Assembly (NCBI RefSeq): GCF_009769735.1
Contig: NZ_WSRO01000002.1
Location: 4,972,001 to 5,036,000, forward strand
Direction of reading: 5' to 3'
Source of the DNA: Streptomyces sp. BA2
GTDB lineage: Bacteria; Actinomycetota; Actinomycetes; Streptomycetales; Streptomycetaceae
DNA: 64,000 bases
The notes beneath the pieces were generated by a model. It worked only from the letters and a program-made list of their open reading frames with translations, ran no database searches and had not been told where the DNA came from. This document shows positions 24,261 through 33,169 of the stretch, one piece after another. The position numbers were made by a program, and so were the translations under genes. Every line of letters starts with the position of its first letter. Position 1 is the stretch's first letter.

Positions 24261-25661
24261 CTATTTGCCCCAGAGTTGGACGCCGACGTCGTCGGCGGTG
24301 AAGTGCTGGATGTCCTCGGTCCCCAGGCCTTCCCCGGTACCGCCGATCACCAGGAAGTGGCCCGGGTCCTTCGTCAGGTTCTGCGAGAAGACGACCACGT
24401 CCTGGCGGTGGTCGCCGTCGACGTCAAGGAGGTCGAGACGCTCCAGTTGGTGCGCCTTGACGCCGTCGGGCAGGCCCTCGTCCCCGCCGGTCAGGGTCTG
24501 GGCCCGCTCCGTGGTCGGCCCGTGGGGGCCGCCGCGCAGCAGGAGGATCTTGTCGGGGTCGATGATGTGGAAGCCGGGCCGCCCCGCCACCAGGTCCGGG
24601 CGGCGGTCACCGTCGACGTCGCCGACCATGGGGCCTTGGCCCCAGGTGGAGCCGCGGCCCTCCAGGACCTCGGCGGCCTTGCCGCTGCCGAGCCCGGCCC
24701 TGGAACCGTGGATGACGGTGAGCATGCTGCCGCTCCCGGCGGCGGCCTCGCCGGTGGCGACGAAATCGTCGATGCCGTCGCCGTCCACGTCGCCCGCGCC
24801 GCCGCCGCGCGGTCCGTCATAGGTGGACATGCTCGACTCGAGTTCGAGCCGCGGGCCTTCGTCGCGGACGAGTCCCTTGGCCCCGCCCCGGAAGTAGACG
24901 GCCTGCGACGGGGCCTCGGGCGGGTCGTCGTCCTGCTCGTAGTCGTCCCCGTGGTACTCGTTCGTCATCACCACGTCGGTGCGGCCGTCGCCGTCGAAGT
25001 CGCCGGTGGCGACGTCCTTGGGCGTGCCGTTGGGCTCGTCGACGCGCGCGGTGCGGGCCGGCAGCCGCTTCTTCCTGTCGAAGGGGCCGAACAGCGTCTG
25101 GTCGCCGTCGAAGAGATCTGTGGCACCGTCGCCGTCGAAGTCACCGGCGGCCTCCGGCGGGCGGCCGTCCACGTCGAAGCGCGTGACACCCGAGAGTCCC
25201 CGCGCGCCACCGAACATCACGAAGGTCCCGATGTCACCGGCGCCGCCGATGAGCGTGGAGACGAGGTCGGTGAACCCGTCGTTGTCGAGGTCGGTGCGCA
25301 GGATCCGGCCGAACGTCGCCTCCTCGTCGCCCGCCGGGACGCGCACGGACCACTCGGGCCGCAGGCCCTCGGGGGAGCCGTACACCACGGTCAGCGTGTA
25401 GCTGTTCCGCTCCCGGTTCTGGTCCGTCATGCGACCGGACTTCAGGACGGTCGCGTAGTCGTCGTACCCGTCGCCGTTGAAATCCTTGGGCGACGGATCC
25501 TTCGCGGCCTTGCCCGCGGGCGGGCGGCCGAACGGCCTGGTGTCACCGCCGAAGACACCGCATCCTGCGAGCGTCGCGGCCGTGCAGCACACGACCAGGC
25601 CCGTCGCCGTGCCGACGCGGGCGATGGAGGCCCAACTGTGCTTGTCCACCAGTGAGTTCAC
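24261..25661 (-). CDS. FG-GAP repeat lipoprotein F
   Basis: 466 residues, GTG start at 25661. Unlike A-E it has a lipoprotein signal with lipobox LAGC (TGLVVCCTAATLAGCGVFGG), so it should be anchored to the outer face of the membrane. Seven blades: KDFNGDGYDDYATVL, TDLDNDGFTDLVSTL, GDFDGDGATDLFDGD, GDFDGDGRTDVVMTN, GDVDGDGIDDFVATGE, GDVDGDRRPDLVAGR and LDVDGDHRQDVVVFS. The blades lack the PGE cap loop of A-E, so F-H form a separate subfamily. It begins 9 bases after G. Confidence 0.88.
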   Translation of the reverse strand: MNSLVDKHSWASIARVGTATGLVVCCTAATLAGCGVFGGDTRPFGRPPAGKAAKDPSPKDFNGDGYDDYATVLKSGRMTDQNRERNSYTLTVVYGSPEGLRPEWSVRVPAGDEEATFGRILRTDLDNDGFTDLVSTLIGGAGDIGTFVMFGGARGLSGVTRFDVDGRPPEAAGDFDGDGATDLFDGDQTLFGPFDRKKRLPARTARVDEPNGTPKDVATGDFDGDGRTDVVMTNEYHGDDYEQDDDPPEAPSQAVYFRGGAKGLVRDEGPRLELESSMSTYDGPRGGGAGDVDGDGIDDFVATGEAAAGSGSMLTVIHGSRAGLGSGKAAEVLEGRGSTWGQGPMVGDVDGDRRPDLVAGRPGFHIIDPDKILLLRGGPHGPTTERAQTLTGGDEGLPDGVKAHQLERLDLLDVDGDHRQDVVVFSQNLTKDPGHFLVIGGTGEGLGTEDIQHFTADDVGVQLWGK

Positions 25662-25670
25662 CCCGCGCCC

Positions 25671-27182
25671 CTAAGATTTCAGGTAGTTCGGCGTGAAGTA
25701 CTGCACCTGGCCCGGATCCAGCCCCTCAGCCGTCCCCCGGAACGCGAGGAAGGCGGGCTTCTTCCTCTCCCACTTCCCGGCGAGGACGATCAGATCCTGG
25801 CGGCCGTCCCCGTTGAAGTCGAGCAGCTCGTCGGAGCCGAACTCGGTCCACCTGTAAGGCTTTCCCGTCGTGCTGGGCAGGCCATCGGTCAGCGGACTCA
25901 CGGTTTGCGCGCCGTCCAGGTCCGGCCCTTCCGAGGTGCCCGGCAGGAGGGAGACCTCGCCGCCGTTCTCCTTCGGGTCGTTGTCGCCGAGGACAAGGTC
26001 GGGCATCTTGTCGCCCGTGACGTCGCCGACCTTTGGGTCGAAGCCCCAGCTCCACGCCTTCTGCTTCATCCGCTTGGCCGAACGCCCCTTGCCCAGGCCT
26101 GACTTGGAGCCGTAGATGATGGTGATCTCACCGGGGTCACTGCCCCCGCCCGCGTTGTTGTCGGAGGCCTCGCCCGAGCCGATCACGTCGTCGATGCCGT
26201 CGCCGTCCGCGTCGGCGACGGTGACGCCGCGCAGTCCTTCCACGGTGCTCATGGCGTCGTACAGGTCGGGTTTCACATCGGGCCCCGGCACCAGGCCGCC
26301 CTTGGCATCACCCCGGTAGTAGGCGAGCCACGTCAGATCGTCGGGGGCGAGATCGTCCTGCTCGGCGTCGAACCCGTACGGTAGGAGGATGTCGGTGCGT
26401 CCGTCGGCATCGACGTCACCCGTGTGCGCTTCCAGCGGAGTGGTGTAGCCGTGCTGGCTGAAGTCCATGGCCCAGGAGCGGGCCGGAGTACCTGCGCGGT
26501 TGAAGGGGCCGAACAGCACCTCGCCCCTTTCCCGTTCGGCGGGCAGCCTCGGGTCCCACTCCTCACCGCTCTCGTCGTCGATCGTGCCTTTCCCGCCGTC
26601 GAGGAGATCCACGGACCCGTCCCCGTCGAAGTCACCGGCTGCCAACGGACGGAATCCGTCGGGCACATCGAGGTCCTTGGGGGCGGAGAGCCCCCGCGCG
26701 CCACCGAACAGGGCGAAGGTCCTGGTGTCCGGGTACTTCCCGCGTGAGCCGATCAGGTCGGTGAAGCCGTCACCGTCGAGGTCGGCTCGGAGCGGTTCGC
26801 TGAAGAAGCCCTCGCCCTCGCCCTCGCCCTCGCCGTCGTCGCCCTCGCCGTCGTCGCCCTCGCCCTCGCCGTCACCGTCCGGAACCCGTACCGGCGACCC
26901 CGTGAGGAGACCCTTCGCGGAGCCGTAGACGACGGCGAGTTCGATGTCGGACCGGTCCGCGTCCGGGCCCTCGAAGTCGACCTCCGCCGCGTAGTCGTCG
27001 AACCCGTCCCCGTTGAAGTCCCCGGTGTCGGGGTCCTTCGAGGCCTTGCCGACGGCGGGCGAACTCTTGAGCGGAGGGCGGACCTCGCTACGGGCGCTGC
27101 CCTCGTCCGTGGCGCCTCCGCATCCGGCGAGCAGAGCCGTCGTACAGCAGAGGGCAAGACCCATACGCCGCAGCGCCCTCAC
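25671..27182 (-). CDS. FG-GAP repeat lipoprotein G with acidic repeat
   Basis: 503 residues; the GTG start overlaps the stop of gene H by four bases (GTGA), a sign of translational coupling. Lipobox: LALCCTTALLAGCGG. Seven blades from GDFNGDGFDDYAAEV to LDFNGDGRQDLIVLA. Between blades 1 and 2 there is a very acidic low-complexity stretch made of GE/GD units (for example EGEGDDGEGDDGEGEG, DNA about 26810-26880), absent from F and H. It may be an expanded simple repeat or a calcium-rich linker. It belongs to the H-G-F operon. Confidence 0.88.
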   Translation of the reverse strand: MRALRRMGLALCCTTALLAGCGGATDEGSARSEVRPPLKSSPAVGKASKDPDTGDFNGDGFDDYAAEVDFEGPDADRSDIELAVVYGSAKGLLTGSPVRVPDGDGEGEGDDGEGDDGEGEGEGEGFFSEPLRADLDGDGFTDLIGSRGKYPDTRTFALFGGARGLSAPKDLDVPDGFRPLAAGDFDGDGSVDLLDGGKGTIDDESGEEWDPRLPAERERGEVLFGPFNRAGTPARSWAMDFSQHGYTTPLEAHTGDVDADGRTDILLPYGFDAEQDDLAPDDLTWLAYYRGDAKGGLVPGPDVKPDLYDAMSTVEGLRGVTVADADGDGIDDVIGSGEASDNNAGGGSDPGEITIIYGSKSGLGKGRSAKRMKQKAWSWGFDPKVGDVTGDKMPDLVLGDNDPKENGGEVSLLPGTSEGPDLDGAQTVSPLTDGLPSTTGKPYRWTEFGSDELLDFNGDGRQDLIVLAGKWERKKPAFLAFRGTAEGLDPGQVQYFTPNYLKS

Positions 27183-28567
27183 GCACCGTCCCCCAGGGCC
27201 AAGAACTCCTGTGTGGAGAAGGTGAGCCGAGGCTTGCGCGCGACCAGGTCGCCCTTCACCCCCGGATACACCCCCACCGTGTCCTCGCCGTCTCCCCGGT
27301 ACGTACGAAGGACCAGATCGGCCCGCTTGTCCCCGTCGAAGTCCGCGATGGCGAGGACCTGGGTCGTGCCCTTGGCCGAGGGGGCCACGATCGCGGTGGC
27401 GTTCGTGCCGAGGCCCGTGGCCCGTCCCCTGAACACCCGCACCTCACCGGCGCCGCCGCCACTCCCGCCGCCGCCCTCGCTCAGGACGAGCTCGCTCAGG
27501 CCGTCCCCGTCGAAGTCGCCCGCGTCCACGGCCACGTTCTTCGCCTCGAGCGTGGAGCGCAGGGTGCCGGGCACGTCGTAGCGCAGGGCGACTCCGTTCG
27601 GGCCCGCGATGGCCGCGTCCGTCGCCGCCCTGCCCTTGCCGAAGCGTCCGAACGCGGTGTCCGTGCCGGACGGGAAGAGCACCCCGGTCTCGGCGGGGCC
27701 CTTCGGGCCGCCCATGACGAGGGCCCCGGCCGCGGTGCCGGACGCGCCCGCGGCCTTGCGGACGAGGAGGTCGTCGTAGCCGTCGCGGTCGACGTCCGTG
27801 GCCTTGCCGGTGACGAGGTCGTTGCCGGGTGCGGCAAGCGGCTTGCCCGCGGCGCGCGGGGCGCCGGTCCGCTTGAAGGGACCGCGCAGGAAGGTCAGCC
27901 GGGCGCCGCTCGCGTGCAGGACGAGGTCGTGTCCGCCGTCCCCGTCGAAGTCCCCGCACACCGGCTGGTCGGACCAGTCGTTGCCGATGCGGGACTGCTT
28001 GGGCACCCGCACCTTCACGGCCTTGCCCGTCAGGCCCTGGGGTGAGCCGAAGAGGATCTGCAGCGGGACGGGCGGCTGGCCGATGCCGTCGTACGGCGGG
28101 TCGGTGGAGACCAGCAGATCGGTGAACCCGTCCTTGTCGAGGTCGCAGGAGGCCTCCGACTCGAAGGCCGCGGGCAACTCACCCTTCGTACGCGCCCCGT
28201 TGGTCTGCGCACTCAGCAACTGCCGCGCCCCGGGCCGCAGTCCGCTCTTCGACCCGTAGACGACACCGATGCCCGCGTCGTCGCCATGGCCGCTGTGCAC
28301 GAGGTCGTCGAGTACGAGGTCGGGGGCGCCGTCACCGTTGAAGTCGTCCTCGACCTTGCTGCCCTTGCCGCGGGGGACGGGCTCCTGGGGAGTTCCCTTG
28401 CCCGCCATGCTGACGGGCCGGTGCCGTGCGTCGGGCCTGTCCGCCTCGTCGTTGCCGCCGCCGCATCCGGCGAGCAGCAGCGCACAGCTGACGACGGCCG
28501 CCGTGCCCACGGCACCGCCGCGTCTGACGCCACGTATGCCACGTGTCCCGGCACTCCGCATGCCCAT
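27179..28567 (-). CDS. FG-GAP repeat lipoprotein H
   Basis: 462 residues with start at 28567 (or ATG 28561 two codons later). A longer reading to 28630 adds an arginine/cysteine-rich prefix and is rejected. The lipobox is SCALLLAGCGGG. Blades include DDFNGDGAPDLVLDD, CDLDKDGFTDLLVSTD, GDFDGDGGHDLVLHA, TDVDRDGYDDLLVRK, GDFDGDGLSELVLSE and ADFDGDKRADLVLRT. The fifth position is degenerate (near GRAATDAAIAGPNGV). It is the first gene of the H-G-F operon and of the whole array. Confidence 0.87.
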   Translation of the reverse strand: MGMRSAGTRGIRGVRRGGAVGTAAVVSCALLLAGCGGGNDEADRPDARHRPVSMAGKGTPQEPVPRGKGSKVEDDFNGDGAPDLVLDDLVHSGHGDDAGIGVVYGSKSGLRPGARQLLSAQTNGARTKGELPAAFESEASCDLDKDGFTDLLVSTDPPYDGIGQPPVPLQILFGSPQGLTGKAVKVRVPKQSRIGNDWSDQPVCGDFDGDGGHDLVLHASGARLTFLRGPFKRTGAPRAAGKPLAAPGNDLVTGKATDVDRDGYDDLLVRKAAGASGTAAGALVMGGPKGPAETGVLFPSGTDTAFGRFGKGRAATDAAIAGPNGVALRYDVPGTLRSTLEAKNVAVDAGDFDGDGLSELVLSEGGGGSGGGAGEVRVFRGRATGLGTNATAIVAPSAKGTTQVLAIADFDGDKRADLVLRTYRGDGEDTVGVYPGVKGDLVARKPRLTFSTQEFLALGDGA

Positions 28568-28629
28568 CACCCACCCCGACCGCCCCGCCCGACAACAACC
28601 AGCACATGATGCCCCCCTCCCCCTCCACA

Positions 28630-28666
28630 CGAAAGGCCGGTCCCGCCCTGAGGGCGGAACCGGCCT
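28630..28666 (-). terminator. Terminator of the EtfD-like gene
   Basis: On the minus strand the stem AGGCCGGT(T)CCGCCC / GGGCGG(G)ACCGGCCT with a short loop ends in TTT. It lies about 20 bases past the stop of the iron-sulfur protein gene and isolates it from the FG-GAP array. Confidence 0.8.
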
Positions 28667-28684
28667 GAAGCCGTACGGCTTTCG

Positions 28685-30967
28685 CTACTTGACCGGCTCG
28701 GGCTCCGGCTCGTCCGCGGTCTCGGACTCACCTGCGGGGTCCACCGGCGTCTTCACGGAGTCGAGCAGCAACTGCGCGACGTCCACGACCTGGAGGGACT
28801 CCTGGGCCTTGCCGTCGTTCTTCTTGCCGTTGACGGAGTCGGTGAGCATCACCAGGCAGAACGGGCAGGCGGTCGACACGATGTCGGGGTTGAGGCTGAG
28901 CGCCTCGTCGACCCGCTCCGTGTTGATGCGCTTGCCGATCCGCTCCTCCATCCACATCCGCGCGCCACCGGCGCCGCAGCAGAAGCCGCGCTCCTTGTGG
29001 CGGTGCATCTCCTGCTGGCGCAGGCCGGGGACGGCGGACATGATCTCGCGCGGGGGCGTGTAGATCTTGTTGTGCCGGCCCAGGTAGCACGGGTCGTGGT
29101 AGGTGATGAGGCCCTCGACGGGCGTCACCGGGATCAGCTTGCCCTCGTCGATGAGGTGCTGGAGCAGCTGCGTGTGGTGGATGACCTCGTAGTCGCCGCC
29201 GAGCTGCGGGTACTCGTTGCCGAGCGTGTTGAGGCAGTGCGGGCAGGTCGCGACGATCTTCTTCGCGGTCTTCGGCTTGGCCGACTCGGGCGTGACCTTG
29301 CCGTCGTCGTCGAGCTCCTCGCCGAACGCCATGTTCAGCGCCATCACGTTCTCCTGGCCGAGCTGCTGGAACAGCGGCTCGTTGCCCAGGCGGCGAGCGG
29401 AGTCACCGGTGCACTTCTCGTCGCCGCCCATGATCGCGAACTTGACGCCCGCCATGTGGAGCAGCTCGGCGAAGGCCTTGGTGGTCTTCTTGGCCCGGTC
29501 TTCGAGGGCGCCCGCGCAACCGACCCAGTAGAGGTACTCGACCTCGGTCAGATCCTCGATGTCCTTGCCGACGACCGGCACCTCGAAGTCGAGCTCCTTG
29601 AGCCACTCAAGGCGCTGCTTCTTGGCGAGACCCCAGGGGTTGCCCTTCTTCTCCAGGTTCTTGAGCATCGTTCCGGCCTCGGAGGGGAACGCGCTCTCGA
29701 TCATCACCTGGTAGCGGCGCATGTCGACGATGTGGTCGATGTGCTCGATGTCCACCGGGCACTGCTCGACGCAGGCGCCGCAGCTGGTGCAGGACCACAG
29801 GACGTCGGGGTCGATGACGCCGTTCTCCTCGGCGGTGCCGACGAGGGGGCGCTCGGCCTCGGCGAGAGCGGCGGCCGGAACGTCCTTGAGCTGCTCCTCC
29901 GTGGCCTTCTCGTTGCCCTCCATGTCCTTGCCGCCGCCCGCGAGGAGGTACGGGGCCTTGGCGTGCGCGTGGTCGCGCAGCGACATGATCAGGAGCTTCG
30001 GGGAGAGCGGCTTGCCGGTGTTCCAGGCGGGGCACTGCGACTGGCAGCGGCCGCACTCGGTGCACGTACTGAAGTCGAGGAGCCCCTTCCAGGAGAACTG
30101 CTCGACCTGGCTGACACCGAAGACGGCGTCCTCGGCCGGGTCCTCCCAGTCGATCGGCTTGCCGCCGGACGTCATGGGCTGGAGCTCGCCGAGCGTCGTG
30201 GAGCCGTCCGCGTCGCGCTTGAACCAGATGTTCGGGAAGGCGAGGAAGCGGTGCCAGGCGACGCCCATGTTCGTGTTGAGCGCGACGGTGATCATCCAGA
30301 TGAAGGACGTCGCGATCTTCACCATGGCGAAGAAGTACGTGAGGTTCTGCAGCGTGGAGAGGTCCATGCCGCCGAACCACGAGACGAACGGGTACGAGAT
30401 GAAGAACGACGCCTCGTAGCTGTCCACGTGGTGCTGGGCACCCTCAAGGGCGTGCAGCGTGAAGATGCAGATGCCGACGATGAGGATGACGGCCTCGACG
30501 AAGTACGCCTGGCCCTTCTTGGAGCCCGCGAACCGGGACTTGCGGCCCGGCTTGTCGGGGTTGCTCAGCTGCCGGATGACGATCAGCGTCAGGATGCCGA
30601 GCACCGTCATCGTGCCGATGAACTCGACGAAGATGTTGTACGGCGCCCACTCGCCGATGATCGGCAGCATCCAGTCGGCCTTGAAGAGCTGGCCGAAGGC
30701 GTTGACGATGGTCAGGAGCAGCGAGAAGAAGCCCACCGCCACGAACCAGTGCGCGACGCCGACGACGCCCCAGCGGTTCATGCGGGTGTGGCCGAGGAAC
30801 TCCTTGGCCACGGTGACGGTGCGCTGCACGGGCTGATCGGTGCGGGTGCCTGCCGGGACGGACTGGCCGAGCCGCATGAACTGGTAGATCTGCACGATGG
30901 CACGGCCGAACAGCGCGACGCCGACCGCGATTAGGACCAGCGACACGATGATCGCGGCGAGTTGCAT
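28685..30967 (-). CDS. EtfD-like membrane iron-sulfur oxidoreductase
   Basis: 760 residues. The N-terminal ~260 residues hold about six membrane helices (for example IIVSLVLIAVGVALFG, FVAVGFFSLLLTIVNAF, GTMTVLGILTLIVIRQL) with paired histidines, a possible cytochrome-b-like quinone module. Two 4Fe-4S motifs follow (STCTECGRCQSQCPAW and SCTSCGACVEQCPVDIEH). After them come two CCG-type cysteine-rich domains (YLYWVGCAGALEDR ... CPHCLNTLGNEYPQ; HDPCYLGRHN ... GFCCGAGGARMWME). This matches Mycobacterium EtfD (Rv0338c), proposed to pass electrons from ETF to menaquinone during fatty-acid oxidation; in both genera it lies near dnaK. The start has a GAGGAG ribosome site. Confidence 0.85.
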   Translation of the reverse strand: MQLAAIIVSLVLIAVGVALFGRAIVQIYQFMRLGQSVPAGTRTDQPVQRTVTVAKEFLGHTRMNRWGVVGVAHWFVAVGFFSLLLTIVNAFGQLFKADWMLPIIGEWAPYNIFVEFIGTMTVLGILTLIVIRQLSNPDKPGRKSRFAGSKKGQAYFVEAVILIVGICIFTLHALEGAQHHVDSYEASFFISYPFVSWFGGMDLSTLQNLTYFFAMVKIATSFIWMITVALNTNMGVAWHRFLAFPNIWFKRDADGSTTLGELQPMTSGGKPIDWEDPAEDAVFGVSQVEQFSWKGLLDFSTCTECGRCQSQCPAWNTGKPLSPKLLIMSLRDHAHAKAPYLLAGGGKDMEGNEKATEEQLKDVPAAALAEAERPLVGTAEENGVIDPDVLWSCTSCGACVEQCPVDIEHIDHIVDMRRYQVMIESAFPSEAGTMLKNLEKKGNPWGLAKKQRLEWLKELDFEVPVVGKDIEDLTEVEYLYWVGCAGALEDRAKKTTKAFAELLHMAGVKFAIMGGDEKCTGDSARRLGNEPLFQQLGQENVMALNMAFGEELDDDGKVTPESAKPKTAKKIVATCPHCLNTLGNEYPQLGGDYEVIHHTQLLQHLIDEGKLIPVTPVEGLITYHDPCYLGRHNKIYTPPREIMSAVPGLRQQEMHRHKERGFCCGAGGARMWMEERIGKRINTERVDEALSLNPDIVSTACPFCLVMLTDSVNGKKNDGKAQESLQVVDVAQLLLDSVKTPVDPAGESETADEPEPEPVK

Positions 30968-30999
30968 TTGGGGGCTCCTCGGGCCTGCGAGGCGAACTA

Positions 31000-31013
31000 T
31001 TACTAAGCGGTAA
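31000..31013. promoter_or_regulatory. Inverted-repeat operator candidate upstream of the EtfD-like gene
   Basis: TTACTAAGCGGTAA, a TTAC(T/C)-N4-GGTAA inverted repeat, lies 32 bases upstream of the EtfD-like start codon. AT-rich palindromes of this kind are often bound by TetR-type fatty-acid regulators in actinobacteria. Assignment to a particular regulator is inference. Confidence 0.5.
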
Positions 31014-31205
31014 CTTATGCAGTCCGTCTGAGACTACCCACTTACTCAGCCGCACTGTAGCCAGCGAGGCGGTGATCTGCGTCGCTCAGGCAACCCTGCG
31101 TTGCGGCTTCGCTGGGCCGACATCTGTCTGCGGGCCGGTTGTGGCTGGTCGCGCAGTTCCCCGCGCCCCTGACGGGGCCTGGTTGCGCGTAAGGGCTGGA
31201 TAAGA

Positions 31206-31226
31206 GTTGAGCCCCCTCGACTCAGT
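31206..31226. promoter_or_regulatory. HAIR element 1 (HspR operator) upstream of dnaK
   Basis: GTTGAGC-N7-ACTCAGT, an imperfect match to the HspR consensus CTTGAGT-N7-ACTCAAG with the exact 7-base spacing. It lies 95 bases before the dnaK start and about four to five helical turns from HAIR element 2. Confidence 0.7.
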
Positions 31227-31257
31227 TCTGTTGACGCCAGCGCAGCCGTCATGCATT

Positions 31258-31278
31258 GTTGAGTCAGATCCACTCAAG
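31258..31278. promoter_or_regulatory. HAIR element 2 (HspR operator) upstream of dnaK
   Basis: GTTGAGT-N7-ACTCAAG, with only one arm base different from the HspR consensus. It lies between the presumed -10 region and the ribosome site, where HspR binding would block transcription of dnaK-grpE-dnaJ-hspR. Confidence 0.88.
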
Positions 31279-31300
31279 AGTTACATCTGGAGGAACCGAA

Positions 31301-33169
31301 ATGGCACGTGCGGTCGGCATCGACCTGGGCACGACTAACTCTGTCGTCAGCGTTCTTGAAGGCGGCGAGCCCACCGTCATCACCAACGCCGAGGGCGCCA
31401 GGACCACGCCGTCCGTCGTCGCCTTCGCGAAGAACGGCGAGGTGCTTGTCGGCGAGGTGGCCAAGCGCCAGGCGGTCACGAACGTCGACAGGACCATCCG
31501 CTCGGTCAAGCGCCACATGGGCACTGACTGGAAGGTGGACATCGACGACAAGGGGTTCAACCCCCAGCAGATCTCGGCGTTCATCCTGCAGAAGCTGAAG
31601 CGCGACGCGGAGTCGTACCTGGGCGAGAAGGTGGCCGACGCGGTCATCACCGTCCCGGCGTACTTCAACGACTCGGAGCGCCAGGCCACCAAGGAGGCCG
31701 GCGAGATCGCGGGCCTGAACGTCCTGCGCATCGTCAACGAGCCGACGGCCGCCGCTCTGGCGTACGGCCTCGACAAGGACGACCAGACGATCCTCGTCTT
31801 CGACCTCGGTGGCGGCACCTTCGACGTGTCCCTCCTGGAGATCGGCGACGGCGTCGTCGAGGTGAAGGCCACGAACGGCGACAACCACCTCGGTGGTGAC
31901 GACTGGGACCAGCGCGTCGTCGACTACCTGGTCAAGCAGTTCAACAACGGCCACGGCGTGGACCTGGGCAAGGACAAGATGGCGCTCCAGCGCCTGCGCG
32001 AGGCGGCCGAGAAGGCCAAGATCGAGCTGTCCTCCTCCACGGAGACCACGATCAACCTGCCCTACATCACGGCGTCCGCCGAGGGCCCGCTGCACATGGA
32101 CGAGAAGCTCACGCGCTCCCAGTTCCAGCAGCTCACGTCCGACCTTCTGGAGCGCTGCAAGACGCCGTTCCACAACGTCATCAAGGACGCGGGCATCCAG
32201 CTCTCCGAGATCGACCACGTCGTTCTCGTCGGTGGCTCGACCCGTATGCCCGCCGTCGCGGAGCTCGTCAAGGAGCTGACCGGCGGCCAGGACGCCAACA
32301 AGGGCGTGAACCCGGACGAGGTCGTCGCCATCGGCGCCGCGCTCCAGGCCGGTGTCCTCAAGGGCGAGGTCAAGGACGTTCTGCTCCTCGACGTGACCCC
32401 GCTGTCCCTCGGTATCGAGACCAAGGGAGGGATCATGACGAAGCTCATCGAGCGCAACACCACGATCCCGACCAAGCGCTCCGAGATCTTCACGACGGCC
32501 GAGGACAACCAGCCGTCCGTCCAGATCCAGGTCTACCAGGGCGAGCGCGAGATCGCGGCGTACAACAAGAAGCTCGGAATGTTCGAGCTCACGGGCCTGC
32601 CGCCGGCCCCGCGCGGTGTCCCGCAGATCGAGGTCGCCTTCGACATCGACGCCAACGGCATCATGCACGTGACGGCCAAGGACCTCGGCACCGGCAAGGA
32701 GCAGAAGATGACCGTCACCGGCGGCTCCTCGCTGCCGAAGGACGAGGTCGACCGCATGCGCCAGGAGGCCGAGCAGTACGCGGACGAGGACCACAAGCGC
32801 CGCGAGGCCGCCGAGTCCCGCAACCAGGGCGAGCAGCTCGTGTACCAGACGGAGAAGTTCCTCGCGGACAACGCGGAGAAGGTCCCCGGTGACGTGAAGA
32901 CCGAGGTCGAGTCGGCCGTCGAAGAGCTGAAGGAGAAGCTCAAGGGCGACGACACGGCGGAGATCCGCACGGCCACCGAGAAGGTCGCGGCCGTCTCGCA
33001 GAAGCTCGGCCAGGCCATGTACGCGGACGCGCAGGCCGCCGGTGCCGAGGGCGCTGCCCCGGGTGCCGAGGGCGGCGAGGCTCCGAACATGTCCAAGGAA
33101 GACGACGTGGTCGACGCCGAGATCGTCGACGACGAGAAGCCGAACGACACGAAGGGCGGCGCCGCATGA
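31301..33169 (+). CDS. dnaK: Hsp70 chaperone DnaK
   Basis: 622-residue Hsp70. It binds exposed hydrophobic segments in an ATP-driven cycle stimulated by DnaJ and reset by GrpE. Visible signatures: [19 protein letters not shown] (residues 5-23), [49 protein letters not shown], and the substrate domain [14 protein letters not shown]. The C-terminal tail is acidic and ends [13 protein letters not shown] plus a short extension. The start at 31301 follows a GGAGG ribosome site. In actinobacteria HspR uses DnaK as co-repressor, giving feedback control of this operon. Confidence 0.98.
   Translation: MARAVGIDLGTTNSVVSVLEGGEPTVITNAEGARTTPSVVAFAKNGEVLVGEVAKRQAVTNVDRTIRSVKRHMGTDWKVDIDDKGFNPQQISAFILQKLKRDAESYLGEKVADAVITVPAYFNDSERQATKEAGEIAGLNVLRIVNEPTAAALAYGLDKDDQTILVFDLGGGTFDVSLLEIGDGVVEVKATNGDNHLGGDDWDQRVVDYLVKQFNNGHGVDLGKDKMALQRLREAAEKAKIELSSSTETTINLPYITASAEGPLHMDEKLTRSQFQQLTSDLLERCKTPFHNVIKDAGIQLSEIDHVVLVGGSTRMPAVAELVKELTGGQDANKGVNPDEVVAIGAALQAGVLKGEVKDVLLLDVTPLSLGIETKGGIMTKLIERNTTIPTKRSEIFTTAEDNQPSVQIQVYQGEREIAAYNKKLGMFELTGLPPAPRGVPQIEVAFDIDANGIMHVTAKDLGTGKEQKMTVTGGSSLPKDEVDRMRQEAEQYADEDHKRREAAESRNQGEQLVYQTEKFLADNAEKVPGDVKTEVESAVEELKEKLKGDDTAEIRTATEKVAAVSQKLGQAMYADAQAAGAEGAAPGAEGGEAPNMSKEDDVVDAEIVDDEKPNDTKGGAA

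Larger units (their letters stand above)
30968..31300. promoter_or_regulatory. Divergent promoter region, EtfD-like gene / dnaK
   Basis: 333 bases without a gene. The left part carries the inverted repeat at 31000. The middle (31128-31190) carries a block frequent in Streptomyces intergenic DNA, GGTTGTGGCTGGTCGCGCAG followed by TTCCCCGCGCCCCTGACGGG. The right part carries two HAIR operators and a possible -35 (TTGACG, 31231-31236) with CATTGT 17 bases later. The dnaK ribosome site is GGAGGAACC. Confidence 0.65.

Noticed and set aside
28997..30934. 645-codon plus-strand frame antisense to the EtfD-like gene
   Set aside because: Shadow of a strongly conserved iron-sulfur protein; the composition is artificial (Leu/Val/Glu/Arg-rich) with no domain.
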